Positions 51,883-63,775 of a DNA stretch of 64,000 nucleotides are shown piece by piece. Origin of the DNA: Casuarius casuarius (Eukaryota; Chordata; Aves; Casuariiformes; Casuariidae); assembly GCA_003342895.1 (NCBI GenBank), contig PTFA01000193.1, positions 1,200,788 to 1,264,787 of the forward strand, given 5' to 3'. Under the pieces are notes generated by a model. The model made no database searches and was not told the origin of the DNA. It was given only the letters and a program-made list of their open reading frames with translations. Each line of letters starts with the position of its first letter. The first letter of the stretch is position 1. The position numbers and the translations under genes are program-made.

Positions 51883-51940
51883 ATGGCAGCCGCGTTTCAC
51901 TCCACAGCCCTTGTGCGTTGTTCTCGGCTCTTCACCTCCA
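51883..51940 (+). other. candidate alternative first coding exon (speculative)
   Basis: A locally CpG-rich patch (51850-51935) contains ATGGCAGCCGCG, from which 19 codons (MAAAFHSTALVRCSRLFTS) stay open up to CCTCCA|GTGAGT, a fair donor. The 58 coding bases leave phase 1, the same phase as the canonical TANC2 exon, so it could in principle splice to the same downstream exon. One in three random sequences would match the phase, and the patch is small, so this is only a lead. Confidence 0.15.
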
Positions 51941-52436
51941 GTGAGTTTCTTCTGGGGAAAAGAAAAAGGCTTTTGAAGCTGCTCCCTGATGTGGGGCATC
52001 CACGCGGCAAACAAAGGGATCGATTTTTTTGCAATTAACGGGGCTGGGGAGTGGAAATGTTTGCAGGTTGTGCCGTCTCCCCTGCAGAGCTCGCTGCCCT
52101 TAGGCAGTGGTCTGCTCCGCTAACACTGTACNACCAGCCAGCTTTTCTCACCGACTGCTTCTAAACTTATCTGAAAGCCTTCAGCGTGCATGCTTGGTTT
52201 GGGGCTGTCAGAAACTGCAGTAACAATTACTTGGCTTTGATTGTATAGAATAGTTTCCACTGAATGTTGTACTGGCAGAAAGCAGCATTTAACTAGAGCA
52301 CATGGAGTTCATTGGGCTNGTGTATAAACTTTGGTTTCTTGCAGTAATAAGCAGGAAGAGAAGAGGAGGGGTGCTAATGACATCTGCCTAGGTCTTCGAG
52401 TATGGCTGCGTAAGCGAGTGGTGGTGCTTGCTTGAA

Positions 52437-52450
52437 GGCAGGCAGGCAGG
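52437..52450. repeat. (GGCA)n short tandem repeat
   Basis: Three and a half GGCA units. A minor microsatellite. Confidence 0.6.
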
Positions 52451-52934
52451 AAGCTTGGGCGAAAAGAAGGAAGCATGATGGTAGGAGTATCTTTTTCACA
52501 TTACATAGTGTTTGTTTCTGCTGCAGTTAACAACAGTTTTGAAGGAATTGCCTGTGAATGTTTTAAGTTTTAGAATTTTAAAATTTCCTTGTGGAATCTT
52601 CTTGGAGAACAAGGTACTTCCAAAAATCAAACTTTTCAGTTGTGTAATTGAGCTGCTTTAATCCCTGTTGACTAACAGCTGAATTCTGCTTAAAGCCCCC
52701 AACTTCTATTTATTTATTTTTTTTACTGTACTGGTAATTGCTAATAAGAAACCTGTAAAGAACTTTGAAACTGGAGACGCACATTTGTGTTTTACTGTGC
52801 TGATTACAGACCCAAAGGAACGACCTCTTCATGCAAAGAATATTGGCGTCAATAAGCTGTTGTATGAAAGATGAAATAAAGCTGTTACGACTTTGAGCTC
52901 CCCCTCGTTCTGCAAATGACTTNGAGAGCTCACT

Positions 52935-53945
52935 TCTGGTCCTACAGCATCTTCAACAGAGAATGTAGGAAGTTGGAAAACGGATGCCAAGAAGCATAAG
53001 GAGGTTCTCGGTGACTGGGAAAAGGCAAACATTATGCTGTATAAGGGAGATGAGCATCTGGGGAAATACAGGATGGGCATCTTCATCCCAGTCCCTGGAA
53101 AAATCATGGAGCAAGTCCTCCTGAAAGGCATTTCCAGGCATGAAAGACAAAAAGGTCATTAGGAAAAGCCAGCACAGCTTTATCAAGTACAAATTGCGCT
53201 TGACCAGCCTGATTGCCTTCTNTGNTGAAATGACTCGCTCTGCAGACGAGCAGAGAGCAGTGGATGGGGTTTACCTTGACTTCAGCAAGGCTTTTGGCAC
53301 AGTCTGCCGTAGCATCCTTGCAGCCAAGTGGAGGGGCTATGGGCTGGGTGGGAGGACTGCAAAGTGAGGGAAAAGCTGGCTGGACTGCCAGGCTGGCAGG
53401 GGAAAAAATCAAGGGTTCAAAGTCTAAGCTCTGATCAGTTATGAGCAGCGTTCCTCAAGGATCAGCGCTGGGATCAGTGCAGTTTAACGTCTTGAGCAAC
53501 AGCATGGGGTACAGCCTCACCAAGGTTGTGGATGACGCTGTACTGGAGGCAGCAGCTGATATCCTGGAGGGCAGGACTGCTGTTCAGAGGGACCTCAAGA
53601 AGCTGGTGGAACTTTACAGTTTTCAACAAGGACAAATGCTAAGTCGTGCTCACGGGGGAGACTAAGGAGAGGCTGAGGGATGGGCTGGATAGTGAGCAGC
53701 TCNGCAGAAAGGAGCCTGCGGGATGACAAGCTGAACATGAGCCAGCACTGCATCCTTGGGGCCCGGAAGGCTAACCAGATAGGGCTGCATTGGAAAGCGT
53801 GCAGCCAGCAGATCGAGGGGAGTGATTGTTCTCCTCTTCTTGGTACTTCTGAGGCCACATCTGGAATACGGCATCCAGTTGTGGCCCATCTGGAGAAGAG
53901 AATTAACGACAATCTGGTGAGAGTCCAGAGGAGATCACTAACATG
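52935..53945 (+). mobile_element. CR1 LINE fragment, copy C (reverse transcriptase region)
   Basis: The best preserved repeat in the window. On the plus strand it encodes, with frameshifts and stops, the CR1 order of reverse transcriptase blocks. There is a GDWEKANIML-like stretch near 53010-53040, then PVPGKIMEQVLLKGISRHE near 53092-53145. Next come RKSQHSFIKYKLRLTSLIAF at about 53160-53220, GVYLDFSKAFGTV at about 53266-53304, SVPQGSALGSVQFNVL at about 53444-53490 and the catalytic-site equivalent VVDD at 53525-53536 (FADD in active elements). Further on are QRDLKKLVEL near 53586 and KLNMSQHCILGARKAN-like codons near 53730-53780. It ends at VQRRS-like codons near 53935. At least two frame changes and internal stops make it dead. 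It is truncated at both ends, including the 3' UTR with its terminal repeats. Confidence 0.9.
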
Positions 53946-54300
53946 ATTAGTTTGCAAATACCATAGTTATTCTGGGGTGGATTTCTTTGTTTCTTTGGTT
54001 GGAATGACTTCACAGAAAATGTTTAACTGTTTCTTGAACTGAAGTGATACATAGTGAGCAGGAATAATTCTGTACTCTTTTTGGCTAGGTGTTCACAAAG
54101 AAGCGTGGTGTCAGGGTTCCCGTCCGTTTCTGAACAGGTAGTTAGTTACGTGCATAGAAGCAGAAGCGTATCAGTAGGAGAAGACTGAGATAAAGCAATG
54201 ACCGAGTGTAAGAAGTAGCAAAGAATGGTCAGTGATCCCACNTACTGTCTTTTAGATATTTTGAGTGCCAAATATTGCTAGAAATATTTACTGTAATTTG

Positions 54301-54440
54301 TGTACCTTGGATTTTCATTTGTAAAATGGAGATAATATCTCTTCCCTTGCTCTTCTGAATGAATAATCCATTTTTGCAAAACATTTGGATAAGATGATAA
54401 ATCCTGAAGAAGAGCTCACAGTGCTTGCTAATTGTTTCGG
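54301..54440 (+). mobile_element. MIR-like SINE relic (3' half)
   Basis: TTTTCATTTGTAAAATGGAG followed by ATAATATCTCTTCC matches the signature MIR segment (cctcatctgtaaaatggggataataata). The next 80 bases (ATAATCCATTTTTGCAAAAC, TTTGGATAAGATGATAAA, GAAGAAGAGCTCA) follow the order of the MIR / amniote SINE 3' part (gtaaagcactttgagat, gatgaaaagcgctata). The tRNA-like head is not recognisable. The call is based on remembered consensus. Confidence 0.6.
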
Positions 54441-54751
54441 AAGTGCCTTCCTGCATGCAGTCTGCTGGGTGAGTCGACACGCGGAGCTTGGAAAGGAAAT
54501 ACTGGATAGGTGCGAAGTAAGCCAGAAGCGCTGATTCTGTTGTTAAATCCACCAGAGTTTTTTGGGCNGGAGAAGGAGATACACTAGTATATCATTACAG
54601 TCAGATTGTTGTGACACAGATGTGTAAGGGGGACAGCATAAAATGCATTTATACTGTGTAATTTTGGGGCAGATCAGGGGGGTTTCCTGCTGCTATTTAC
54701 ATGACTAGTTGGTNTGGAATAGCCATTTATAATTGTTTTACCCTGGATGGA

Positions 54752-54764
54752 CCAGCAGAGGGAG
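54752..54764 (+). promoter_or_regulatory. CTCF-like motif
   Basis: CCAGCAGAGGGAG fits the CTCF core pattern CCASYAGRKGGCR at 12 of 13 positions (A for C at position 12). A single motif in an intron is weak evidence, and occupancy cannot be judged. Confidence 0.3.
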
Positions 54765-54846
54765 TAGAAGTTTTATGACAAGTCATGTATCAAAGGCTGT
54801 GCAAAAATAAATGATACTGGTATACAGAAGAGGTAAAATCCCATTT

Positions 54847-54864
54847 CCATGTCAAATGACATGG
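54847..54864. repeat. short perfect palindrome
   Basis: CCATGTCA and TGACATGG are exact reverse complements around a two-base spacer. It may be a bZIP/nuclear-factor-like dyad or chance. Confidence 0.5.
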
Positions 54865-57800
54865 TCCTCCTAAATTGATAGTGTTCTTATATACCATTCC
54901 AAAGTTAATATGTGNTCTTGCTTCAAAGGAAAATATCACAGAGGGATTTGTCCAAGATACCTAAGGAAACTTAATAATTGGCCTATCTGTAATGGTTTAA
55001 AAATTCCAAATAAGTCAATTAAGAGCGAAGGTTTATAGCTGTGAATTCAACTATTTCATCTGTAAAATCAGTAAGAAAACACCGTAATGTCTAATGCCTG
55101 ATTTTTGGCTTTCTGTATTAGAACAAGCCCAGCCCCCGTTCTTACGTAAGCAACAAACTTTGATTCCTTAACTCAAAAGCATAATTTAAACAAAATGAAT
55201 AATCTAATCTGTAAAAAATGGGTGTCAATTTGTATATAAGCTAAGAGTAAATGTTTTTGCACAATTCTGGAAATTATGATTAAGTATCATATGTTTCTGA
55301 ATGAATAAATGTGATTATATTAAAATCAACAGGCAAGTTTAGCATTTCCATCATTTTAACTTTGTTGAATATATAATGCCTGTTTTTCTTGTAGTCAGAT
55401 CTTGATGGGGAGCAAAAATCAGCACAAATCTTCGTGCGCAGGAAAAATAATTAAAAATGTAATAGAGAAAAGTTCAAGCTAAATACCAGGCTTTGTGTTT
55501 ATGTTCTTCTTGAATGTTGAAATTGCGGTTTCTGTTTGCGGCGAACTTCTGCCTGCAAGGAGCTCAGATTAATAGATGTCAGTCACAGAAAGCCTTAGGT
55601 AATTTCCTTTATTAATTAGCTTGTGAACTTGCATGTCCCATGGCTTGGCACAATTTCAGTTAGATTTTCCAAGCCGTAAATGAACAGATGAAATAGAGAA
55701 ATCTGTTTCTCGTTGTATGAAGCACGACCATGCGGTCCTGCTGCAGGAGCCTCTGAATCCCGGGGCAGGTGAGCTGCGTTCCTCTCTTTGGCATGGATTC
55801 AGCGCTTTGGGAAGTGGTCTTTCAAGGCGGCTTTTCACAATTTTTAGTACTAATTTTAGCTTTTCAAAATCTACATTGTTGAGAGATTGATGAAAAAGGC
55901 TTATACTTCAGTGTCTTTTCTCAGGGGAACCTGGAGGAATAGATTCAGTGACACCAGAAAGCAATATTTGAGCGACAGTATGTAATATTTTATGTAGTGT
56001 GGATAATACAGAGAATATAAAGTAGAAACTTTGGCTAAACACGTGACGTGTTATGATGTAAAAAAGCCATGTAACTTTTAAAGATTTATTTCTGTTATAA
56101 AATGCCTGCAAATTATGTCGTTTTTGTTTTGGTTTTGTTTGATCTGAGTGTGTTTACGCCTAATGAGGTCTGTGTTGAACTGTGTGAACTTTCAGGCTGT
56201 TGCCACCCAAAAGCATCTGCTTTCTTTCTTTTGAACACCTACATTTATTGTGAAATGTGCTACCAAAGAGCTTTCAGGCTCAGGTATCGAGGTTACTTTT
56301 CTTTTTTAATCATATTCATTGGGGGAAGAGGGGAAGAAAAATGTTCTTCCTCTTCTTGGTAGCCTTTGAATATCATAAAGTAGTGTGGAAGGAGAAAATA
56401 CTGCTGGGTGGGATCCAGCAAGTATTGCAAAGATGGTCTTTATTCCCAATTCTGTTNTTAAATCTCAGAATGCAAAATAAACCTCTCATCTCATAATTTC
56501 ATTTGTGTTTAAGCTTATTTGATGATAAAAGTCAAGATGAGACTGCAACTGGATGCTGAAAGATATTATTAGGTGGTTACTTTATTAAATTTCACTTTCA
56601 ATATAAGTTAGTTTTNGGCTTTCCAGTTATAAAATATGCAGCAAAAAATATAGAAGATGGATGAACTGTGATGACAGCCAGAAGAGTTGTAGTTATTACT
56701 CTGAAAGACTTANTGGAATACTTTTTAGATGTCGGAGAGAGCTCTGAATGGAGAGATGANTGTGCTCTTTGGCGGGGAGGCAGGCTGAAGTTGTGTCCCA
56801 AGGTGGGCTCCTAGCTTGAGAGGATGCGAAATGCTCGTCTGCACTGACCTTAAAGAGCCGCTGCTGGGATATCAATGCTAAACAGCTTTAGAAACGATAT
56901 GTCAGATGATTGTGAGGAAATTCTGGGACTTCAGGACTGCTTATTCTTTGAATTCAATCTCGATGATTATGATTAAGAAACAGTCTCCAGTTTCATAACC
57001 TGTCATAAGGGAAGAGTCATACGGAACGTGATCAGGGGCTGCATCTTGATTCTGTGCTCCAAGTGATACCCGGTGGTAGCTGTTATTTGGGTATCAAATG
57101 CTTCTATAGCTGCTAGGAATACTGCCTAGTACAGCCTCGTAAGAGTACTTCCTGAGCGAAATGAAACGTAGCCTGCTTCATGAATTATTTCTTGGATANA
57201 TATCATTTTGCTAGATGCTGCAAGAGGTACGCTCAATGCGGTAATTTTTCACTTAGTGTTAGGATAATGCTGCTTACGTCTGGCCGGGCTGTGCTGCAAA
57301 GATGACTGAGTCACTTCACTTGAATCACCGCTGGTTTTCTGTGTGTACCCAGCTGTTTGATCCCTGGTGTCCTTAAAGTCTTTGTAGTGTGACCAGGGGA
57401 CAAACTTTGCTCCTTCTTCAGGTCTGTGGGTATATTCTGAAGACGGAGGTTTTCTCCAGTGCTGTCTGCAGCAGGCTGAACCCTGTGGCCTGGGATGTCT
57501 GTCACTCAGTTCNGTTTTCATCCCACTCTGCAGTATTATTAACCTTCAGTAGTCTAAGCATACCTTTACCTAAATTTCCACCAAATAGCTGAGATTTTTC
57601 AATGTCACAATTTATTCAGTACCTAAAGATAAATTTATGTTCAATATGACGTGTCCATGGGAAGTGTTGTTATAGGCTCTTGCAGCTGTTTATTACATTG
57701 ACAGATGTTAAAACCCTATCTCTTCATCCCAGAATTATGTTCCAGGTACAATTCATATTTTTTGGTTTTGAGATTTTTTTTGTGTACTAAATATTGTCCA

Positions 57801-58440
57801 GCTTATATAAAACCTTCTGAGCTATAGTAAATTATTCTAATGCATGTATACATGTATGATTGAATAGGATTCAGTAAAGGTTAAAATGAGCTCCCTTCTT
57901 ATGCATCTTTCCAGGACTTTTAGGCAGTTTTGCAAGGGGTCTCTTGCAGTTCCCGGGTCGGTCAGCACTATTTATGTAAGATTTCTGATTTTGCAAAGAC
58001 ATATGCTTAACTTCATTCATACAAGCATCTGTTTGATGCATGAAGTAGCTGTATTTAAAGTGTTAGTGGATCAGTGTCTATAAAGTCATAATTATGTTTT
58101 TTTTATATTGCAGTTGCACTTTTACTATGCTTTCTTTTTTTTTCTTTCTTTTCTTTCTTCTCCTTAGGGAAGTGTAAGTGCCTAGTAGTTACAAACATTT
58201 CTGATAGAAAAAATTATCTTTAGAAGAGGTTTGATCTTAAACTTTCAACTCTTTAGAAGTTTCTCCTCTTAATATTAAGACTATTTCCATTGCATACATA
58301 CAAACGTTTACTCTCTCAACATGTATGTGAGGACATCTTTTTTTAATATGTGAGATGTTTTTAGGTAGCTCATGGATAATATTTGCTAATGCTTCCCTTT
58401 TGAATGGCGTAGTTTAGGAAATTATGGAACTTGTTGCTGC

Positions 58441-58467
58441 AAGATCTTACTGATGCAGTAAGATCTT
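58441..58467 (+). repeat. perfect 12-bp hairpin followed by T run
   Basis: AAGATCTTACTG (58441-58452) and CAGTAAGATCTT (58456-58467) are exact complements around the loop ATG, followed directly by ten more T. It resembles a stem and oligo-T termination signal, but no Pol III gene with A and B boxes was seen upstream. It is probably a chance dyad. Confidence 0.7.
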
Positions 58468-58550
58468 TTTTTTTTCCTCTTTATATCATCATTCTCCTTT
58501 TGAGGATGTGATCAGTATAGAAACCTACCCATACTCAAATTCTACGTGTC

Positions 58551-58564
58551 ATATATATATACAC
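58551..58564. repeat. (AT)n/(AC)n short tract
   Basis: ATATATATATACAC, a minor dinucleotide repeat. Confidence 0.6.
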
Positions 58565-60449
58565 ATTTTTTTTCTGGCATTATTGTATAAGAAGACCCAA
58601 ATGCACATCGCTTCACAAGAAGCTTCAACAAGATGCCCAAATCTTAGCAGCAACTATTTTGTATCATTCCAGCAGGTTTGAAAACGAGCGTTTTCTATTG
58701 TGCGAATTATGATAAAATGATGCATGAGACCGTTTGTTATGCATAAGAATAGTTACCAACCACCAGCTTTCCTCTGAGACCTCAGTTACTAACTGCTGAT
58801 GGACAAAAGATAATCAGATGAAACGGATCTTTGGTCTGATGTATGATGGTGTTGTCTACAGCCCTATACCTTATAGCATCTTCTGTATTTTTCTTAGCAG
58901 AAGTAAAGATGAGAGATGATCTCATTCTAATAGGTTGATCTAAAAAGAGGCATTTACTTCATTTATATTAGAATTTTATTATAATAAATAACTAACAATT
59001 ATAATGGGAATTTAATATTATACTGAATACACTGTCTGCTTTTAACTTGTATTACAATACTTTCTTTCACTGATACCCCAAGAATTAATATGGCATTTAA
59101 AAAATGATTTTATTCCTTCATTGTTCTTGTCTGGTTTAAGTGACTGAGTCATCCACTTACTTGAAGTGGGGGGGAAAGTGTTCCTTGAAGTTGTTCACAG
59201 TGAAATTTCACATTCTGATCCNTGGGTTGCCAACATTGTTTTATTAAAAGGAATAAAAAGCTAGGGAAAGTATTCTTTGTCTCTGCATTTTTTAATGTAA
59301 AAATTCAAGCTCAAGAATGCCTTTATATTTTTTAATGAGTATGTTACATGCCCAAAACTCGTTTGAAAGTTAACAATGATATTGTGTTATCAAATCCAGA
59401 AAGCCTTCAACAAATGAAAGTTTTAAAATGTTAGAAAAAGCTGATTTCTAAGTGTGTAAACATTACAGCTGTCTTTTAGTACTGTCTGTCGATCCAGATA
59501 GCTGATATAAGTCACAGTAAAACTAAATAACCATTTCTGAATTTTTTTTTTTTTAATTGCAGCTAGCAAAAGTGGGTTTTTTGTTGGCCTGCAACTGTGC
59601 TCCTAAGCAGTGATGCATGTGGGCTTTGACCTGTAGCTAGGAAACATTGCTCTAAAAGTTGGCCTGCAAGGGTAAGAGTGCACTCACCATTTATAAGCTG
59701 AATATCCAGCTCTTCTCTATCTTCCCTTTACGGATAACTGAATAAAGCAAGAGCTTCTTGCTCTTCACATATGCCAAAGACACTTCTTTGCTATTTTTAA
59801 ATGAAGGCATAGTGCTCAGCTGGTTTTTGTAGAGACTGGCAGAGTTTGCCTCTTTCCTTGATACAGTCTAGAAAGCAGATCANCACTTTAAAATAAACAC
59901 GAAGTTGTAAAAGTAAAACTTTAATTTCTCTCCTGATGCAGCCCAGGAGGGAGCGTTCTGCCTGTTCCTATGCGTTCGGCGTCGCGCTTGGGAGCAGCTA
60001 AAATGGGTTAACTGTAGTAGCTGCACCTGAAAGCACTTCAACAAAATTAGGGCACAGTAAGACAAAAAAAATCACATGAAACAGAGGCTATTTTCTGAGT
60101 ACATAATGACAGTGAAACAGGTCTTTCCATAATGATTTGCTTATTAATTGAAGTCAGAATTCTTAATTTTCTTTGTTTTTTCCNAAGAAGAGTATTTCCA
60201 ACACTGGGTGTCACAGCACTTCTACCAGTGTTGCAGTTATGGGGAAACATAACGTACCGACTTTGAGGGTTTTGATCCTTGCGGAATCAACGGACAGGGA
60301 ACAGAAGAAAAATTAAAATTCTTAAACCTCATCGTTCACAAGAGGTTAANGTTAACTTTTTTCTTTTAAAGACAAAGTCTGCTAGTATTTTGTAACTATA
60401 CTTGGCAACCGTCATGATTTATCACGGGGTTCTTTTTCCAAGNGTGTCT

Positions 60450-60625
60450 CTATTGGACACTGTGCCTGAAAGAAATCCAGGCTGCTGGCCTTCCTCCAGC
60501 TGCCGCAACGGAGGGAGCGAACAGCGTAGCAGCTCGGGGCCAGAGCGCCTTATCCATCTCGTGTGAAAGGGAGAGCTCTGGGGAGCTCTGCAGCCGGGGA
60601 GAAGGAGATGAGATTCANTTGGGCG
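60450..60625. other. GC-rich patch of unknown origin
   Basis: About 170 bases with raised GC and several CpG (GCCGCAACGGAGGGAGCG, CAGCCGGGG), including the dyad AGAGCTC-TGGG-GAGCTCT at 60572-60589. Neither strand gives a recognisable protein. It may be an old LTR or CR1 5' remnant, or a regulatory element. Confidence 0.35.
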
Positions 60626-62156
60626 ATGTGCAAGGTATCCTTGTGGCTTGGGCTGCCGCGGTTGCCTTTGCTTTACCATGTGCTGGGGATAAAACCACAT
60701 TGACAGCGGAGAGGGAGGTTTGGCCCTTCGTGTTAGCCGGTATAGCAAGAACGAGTGCTGTGAAAGAGCTCTTGCCTTTTACTTCCCTGCCTGTAAAAGC
60801 CCCTTTCAGTGAATAGATGAACTTCCTTGAGTTAATACTCCGGACCNTCGAAGATGTCCCCAAATCTGGGCTGCGGATTTGATCAAGGATTTAAGAGTTT
60901 CTTGACCAAGGGCCGTTTCTTTTGTCCTTCTGTTTTACTTCCCCTATATTTGCAGGCAAGTTTAGGAATGACTTCTGAAGCCTGTTTGCTGGATCCTAGT
61001 GATAAGTGTTGGCAATGGAAGAGTGGTTCCCTCTTGCTTCTGAACNGGAGGTGTCTGGCAAAACCTGAATCTTTGAACTTACAGAAAGCCAGTTTGCAAG
61101 CAAGTCAATGTAAGAAGAATCGTAATTAACGTCATTGTGACCTATACTAACTTTCTCTTCATTTTATGTGAATATGAATTTTTCCTATTAGGTATGAACA
61201 ACAAAAAAAAAAGATAATTATGAAGCAACCGGTACATTCTTGACATAAANGTTACTTTTTATGGTGCTGCCTTCCTTTTTCCTTTTTGTGATCCAACTCC
61301 TTTGCATCCCTTGCTCCTACGGTCTTTAGCATAGTTGTGAAGTTACAACCAANTCGGAGGTAAAGTAGCTTTGCAGAGTTCTCCAAAGTCTTTACGTTTT
61401 TAATGCATTTTAATGAAATATCAGTCCAGTGTTCTGAGTTAAAGTAAAACTCTTTTCCAGTGTTAGAAGTCAGTAATATTTCATTATGCTACACATTTGT
61501 TTGTGCTTATCATGTGTTCTATTTGTAGTATAACTGTTCAGTCACGTGGGGAGTTGTTCAGGCTGGAGCTGTTTTTCTCATCAGTGAGTGCTTTGTGCTG
61601 TGGGGCTTGGTTTTGGTTGGGCAGTAATGTAAAATATATGTAAAAGAATGGTAGCAAACAGGTAAACCCCTACAAAAATGATCTGTTTTCATGACATGGA
61701 TGTTTGGCGGGATTTGCATCATCTTTTCTGAAAATAAAATCAAAACTGCATCTCCTAATTTAGCCTTTATATTCTAGAAAATGTGATTCTCAAAGATACC
61801 AATTTTCAGCTGCAAAGCAGGGATGAATTCTGAAGCCAAGAAACTTTTGCCAAGAATGGTTTGCTGCCAGCTTGTTCTCATTCAAAGACCCCTTTTATTT
61901 CCTGATATGTAATATTGATATTAAAACTTCAGCAGCTGCTTATGTGGATAAGTGATACTGGAAATGCTCATAAAATGCGTAAGGTGACTTTTACTATAAT
62001 TTAATAGCACATAAATAAGATGAAGACTAAATAACATGACACAACCGCTTTCTTCATACAAGACCCCCAGATTTCCATAATCCTCGGGCAAATCTATAGG
62101 CCACAGTTTTGGGACTTGTGCTCAAATTAACTGCAAAGCTGATGGAAAGAGAAGGT

Positions 62157-62185
62157 AGTTCCTGAGCTGTGGCAGTTCAGGAACT
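62157..62185 (+). repeat. 13-bp hairpin followed by T run
   Basis: AGTTCCTGAGCTG and CAGTTCAGGAACT pair over 13 positions with one G-T wobble around the loop TGG, and five T (one shared with the stem) follow. No RNA gene context was recognised. Confidence 0.65.
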
Positions 62186-63589
62186 TTTTCAAATCTCACT
62201 TTTATGGTAGTAAAGTACTTAATAGTTAAATATATGAGGAGACAGATCACTATGATTATTGTTAGTAGTAATCAAATCTCTACATCTGCTTTATCTGTAA
62301 AAAATCTCAATTCAGTTGTCTAGTTTCCCATTTAATTTTGAGAATAAATGCTTCAAGTTGGAAGTGACGTATGAAGACTTAAACTCAAAATTTTAAAGGG
62401 TGATGTTAAGATTAAGCTTGCTTTCTGAGTTGAACATCTGCCCTTGAGCGGCAGGAGTGGCTTGCTGAGCTTTTATGGTGGCCCTGCCATTTCCGAACGC
62501 GGAGCTCTGCCGAGGTGGCTACCGGGAAGTCTCCGATGCTCCTGCTAGCGCAGCAAGCTGTGATCCATGGTCATCTTGCAGATGGGAGGAGGGGGGATGC
62601 ATCTCTAAAGCGTGTATCGAACGGGATTTGTAGATGTGAAAAGGACACAGAAAAACCCCTGATGTGGATGTAAATGAGGTACGGTCACTTTTCTATTATT
62701 TAGAGTGATCTATAAAAAGTAAAACCACGGATAATAAAAAGGTACTTAGGATTAGGCTCTGAGGATGTATGTAAAACCCTTTCCTGTATAGAGAAATGTG
62801 CTCAGCAGTTTTTGGNCTTGTTCGTGTAGAGTGTAGGGGCACTTTTAAATAGCGGTAAGAGCAGACCCTTGTCATGGACCTCAGCGTTTTGGGCAGTAGT
62901 CAAGGTGTTTTGCAGGAGAGCCAACTGCTTCATCCGCAAAATGAAAAATCCGCTCAGAGATAACCAAAACTTGGTTGCATATTGCTAACTACAGTACAGC
63001 AGTGCCATAGATATAATTTATTTTAAACAGAGGAAATCGTAAGAGAATATATTCAATAGGAATTTTAATCTCCACTTCCGTGAAGAGAACTGGAACAGCT
63101 TTGTGCTGGCAAAGAAGTGAGAGTCTTCCCTCGTATGAGCTGTTAACTTCCACCGGTCATTACCATGAGCTGGTGCATGGGGAGGCACAAATCCAGAAGG
63201 TATCTCACAGTCAGGAACTGTATGGGTAATCTGCTGTTTCATTCTCTTTACTGCTACCTCTAACCTTCCTTTAGTTTGAAACCAAAGAGGCAATGCATAA
63301 TAAATGCTGAGTTAAAAGGAAGTCAAAGCTTAAAGAAAGATACCCTAGTGGGTGGTGATAGATGACTGGTGAGAAGGTGAGTGATGGGTGAGGGTAACAT
63401 CTGAGCAGGCAAGGCCGGAGGAAGTGGTGCTCTGAAGAAAGAAGATGATTTCTTGTATCGTTGATGCAGAGACTCGTGTATAATAGTGGACGAAGGAATA
63501 CCAAGCAGAACTTGTTGGAATAATATATGTCAAGAATATGTTGACATAAGTGACCCCACGTCTAATGGGCAAAAGCTAATTAGCAGATG

Positions 63590-63775
63590 TGCCTAGAACG
63601 GATGCTCTGCACCTTCTCCCTGGCGGTCGTAGCAGCGCGCAAGGTGCGAAGCTCGGCAGGAGGCCGGCTCCTGCGCGGCCGCGTCTGGCGCTCGCTGTCC
63701 CGAGCGTAGCCTCTAAAACGCTCCAGATGCAGCTGTGGGCCAGCTCCAAAGAGGCCGGAGACCTTTCCTAAGGGC
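63590..63775. other. CpG-dense patch near the right edge
   Basis: About 185 bases are rich in CpG (GGCGGTCGTAGCAGCGCGC, GCGCGGCCGCGTCTGGCGCT), in contrast to the AT-rich surroundings. Both strands stay open for about 60 codons here, which reflects composition. It could be a small intragenic CpG island, an alternative promoter or a decayed GC-rich retroelement. No consensus donor was found at its edges on the plus strand. Confidence 0.4.

Larger units (their letters stand above)
43155..52934. other. intronic sequence without recognised gene
   Basis: About 9.8 kb of AT-rich sequence with no recognisable coding exon. The 119-codon frame at 45464-45823 and the 111-codon frame at 44766-45101 show no domain, family similarity or flanking splice signals that I can support. 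A pair of similar CCTAATAAGGAA / CCTTAATAAGGAA segments lies at about 49890-49970. T-rich and A-rich runs adjoin at 51488-51512. The block at about 47810-48000 is rich in TAAT/ATTA cores. Confidence 0.6.

Noticed and set aside
53595..53957. 120-codon minus-strand ORF
   Set aside because: It is the antisense shadow of the CR1 reverse transcriptase fragment on the plus strand.
55747..55768. 22-base segment CTGCAG|...GGGGCAG|GTGAGC
   Set aside because: Splice-like ends are present, but there is no strong polypyrimidine tract, and the codons do not match the expected next TANC2 residues.
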